Below, piece after piece: positions 63,876 through 64,000 of a stretch of DNA of 64,000 bases. The DNA is from Marinobacter sediminum. GTDB lineage: Bacteria; Pseudomonadota; Gammaproteobacteria; Pseudomonadales; Oleiphilaceae. Positions within the stretch are counted from its first letter, which is position 1. Every line of letters starts with the position of its first letter. The stretch spans positions 1,426,001 through 1,490,000 of the forward strand of contig NZ_JAEMQH010000001.1 of the NCBI RefSeq assembly GCF_016820575.1, in the 5' to 3' direction. The notes beneath the pieces were generated by a model. That model did not search any database and was not told the origin of the DNA. It was given only the letters and a program-made list of their open reading frames with translations. A program made the position numbers and the translations under genes.

Positions 63876-63952
63876 TAAGACTTAAGATCATGAATTAAAG
63901 ATAAAAAGTGCATTTTCTACCTGGCGCGGGCAAGCCGTGGACAGGACTAGTC

Positions 63953-63969
63953 TGCCCAGTATTGGTGCG
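63953..63969. promoter_or_regulatory. Weak NtrC-like site, guanidine operon 2
   Basis: TGCCCA-GTATT-GGTGCG, which matches the NtrC-type pattern at 9 of 12 positions. A GGTGCA half-site lies at 63983-63988. The region 63796-64000 holds no gene by sight. Confidence 0.3.
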
Positions 63970-64000
63970 GTCACTCTGAAACGGTGCACGAAACCATTCG

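Noticed and set aside
63632..63913. 93-codon minus-strand frame through riboswitch 2
   Set aside because: It runs through the aptamer and has no ribosome site or motif.

Overview
The window looks like a chromosome segment of a marine, Marinobacter-like gammaproteobacterium. The basis is fairly high GC, gammaproteobacterial gene types (class I PHA genes, TctDE/TctCBA, DUF3010, DUF3185, DUF1127 and a YajD-type HNH protein) and sigma-54/NtrC-style nitrogen promoters. The genus is an inference; no rRNA or tRNA gene is present to fix it. There is no convincing phage, insertion sequence, integron or CRISPR array.

Left half (1-38.6 kb): a metabolically mixed region. It opens with a diguanylate cyclase, RNase Z and a cut-off DUF6635 gene on the minus strand. 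A run of small enzymes follows: an alpha/beta hydrolase fused to a signalling-type C-terminal domain, a MddA-like membrane methyltransferase, YqeY, an NAD-binding SDR, and a VWA plus membrane DnaJ pair. An octaheme cytochrome c overlaps an orphan NqrC-like flavoprotein (8.0-9.9 kb). TenA, the polyhydroxyalkanoate genes phaB-phaC and phaZ (15.9-19.9 kb), an MFS transporter, a lipoprotein hydrolase and a membrane hydroxylase come next. A tricarboxylate-uptake locus (29.4-36.8 kb) has tctD-tctE-binding protein on one strand and tctC-tctB-tctA-abrB on the other. A secreted PHB-depolymerase-type esterase with two repeat modules closes this half.

Right half (38.8-64 kb): a nitrogen-scavenging region. 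(i) A five-gene minus-strand operon (TIM-barrel isomerase-like, desaturase-like di-iron membrane protein, NitT/TauT-type ABC permease, binding protein, ATPase) sits behind a consensus sigma-54 promoter and an NtrC-like site. (ii) One guanidine-I riboswitch precedes ABC permease, ATPase, allophanate hydrolase and threonine aldolase. (iii) A second guanidine-I riboswitch precedes the two 'urea amidolyase associated' proteins, the biotin-dependent carboxylase and the ABC binding protein. Both riboswitches lie downstream of sigma-54-type promoters. The parts make a coherent route: import guanidine, carboxylate it, deiminate carboxyguanidine to allophanate, and hydrolyse allophanate to ammonia. The ABC transporter is split between the two riboswitch operons. 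A glutamine synthetase-like gene (glnT type), a MetX-like hydrolase and a TetR regulator lie between them. An inverted repeat in the glnT/metX-like intergenic region recurs upstream of the five-gene operon 12 kb away, which suggests a shared TetR operator.

Between 43.8 and 49.3 kb are small housekeeping or unknown genes. They include a 51-residue PEP-CTERM protein gene with a sigma-54-like promoter, and a 35-bp inverted pair of DnaA boxes in front of an HNH nuclease gene.
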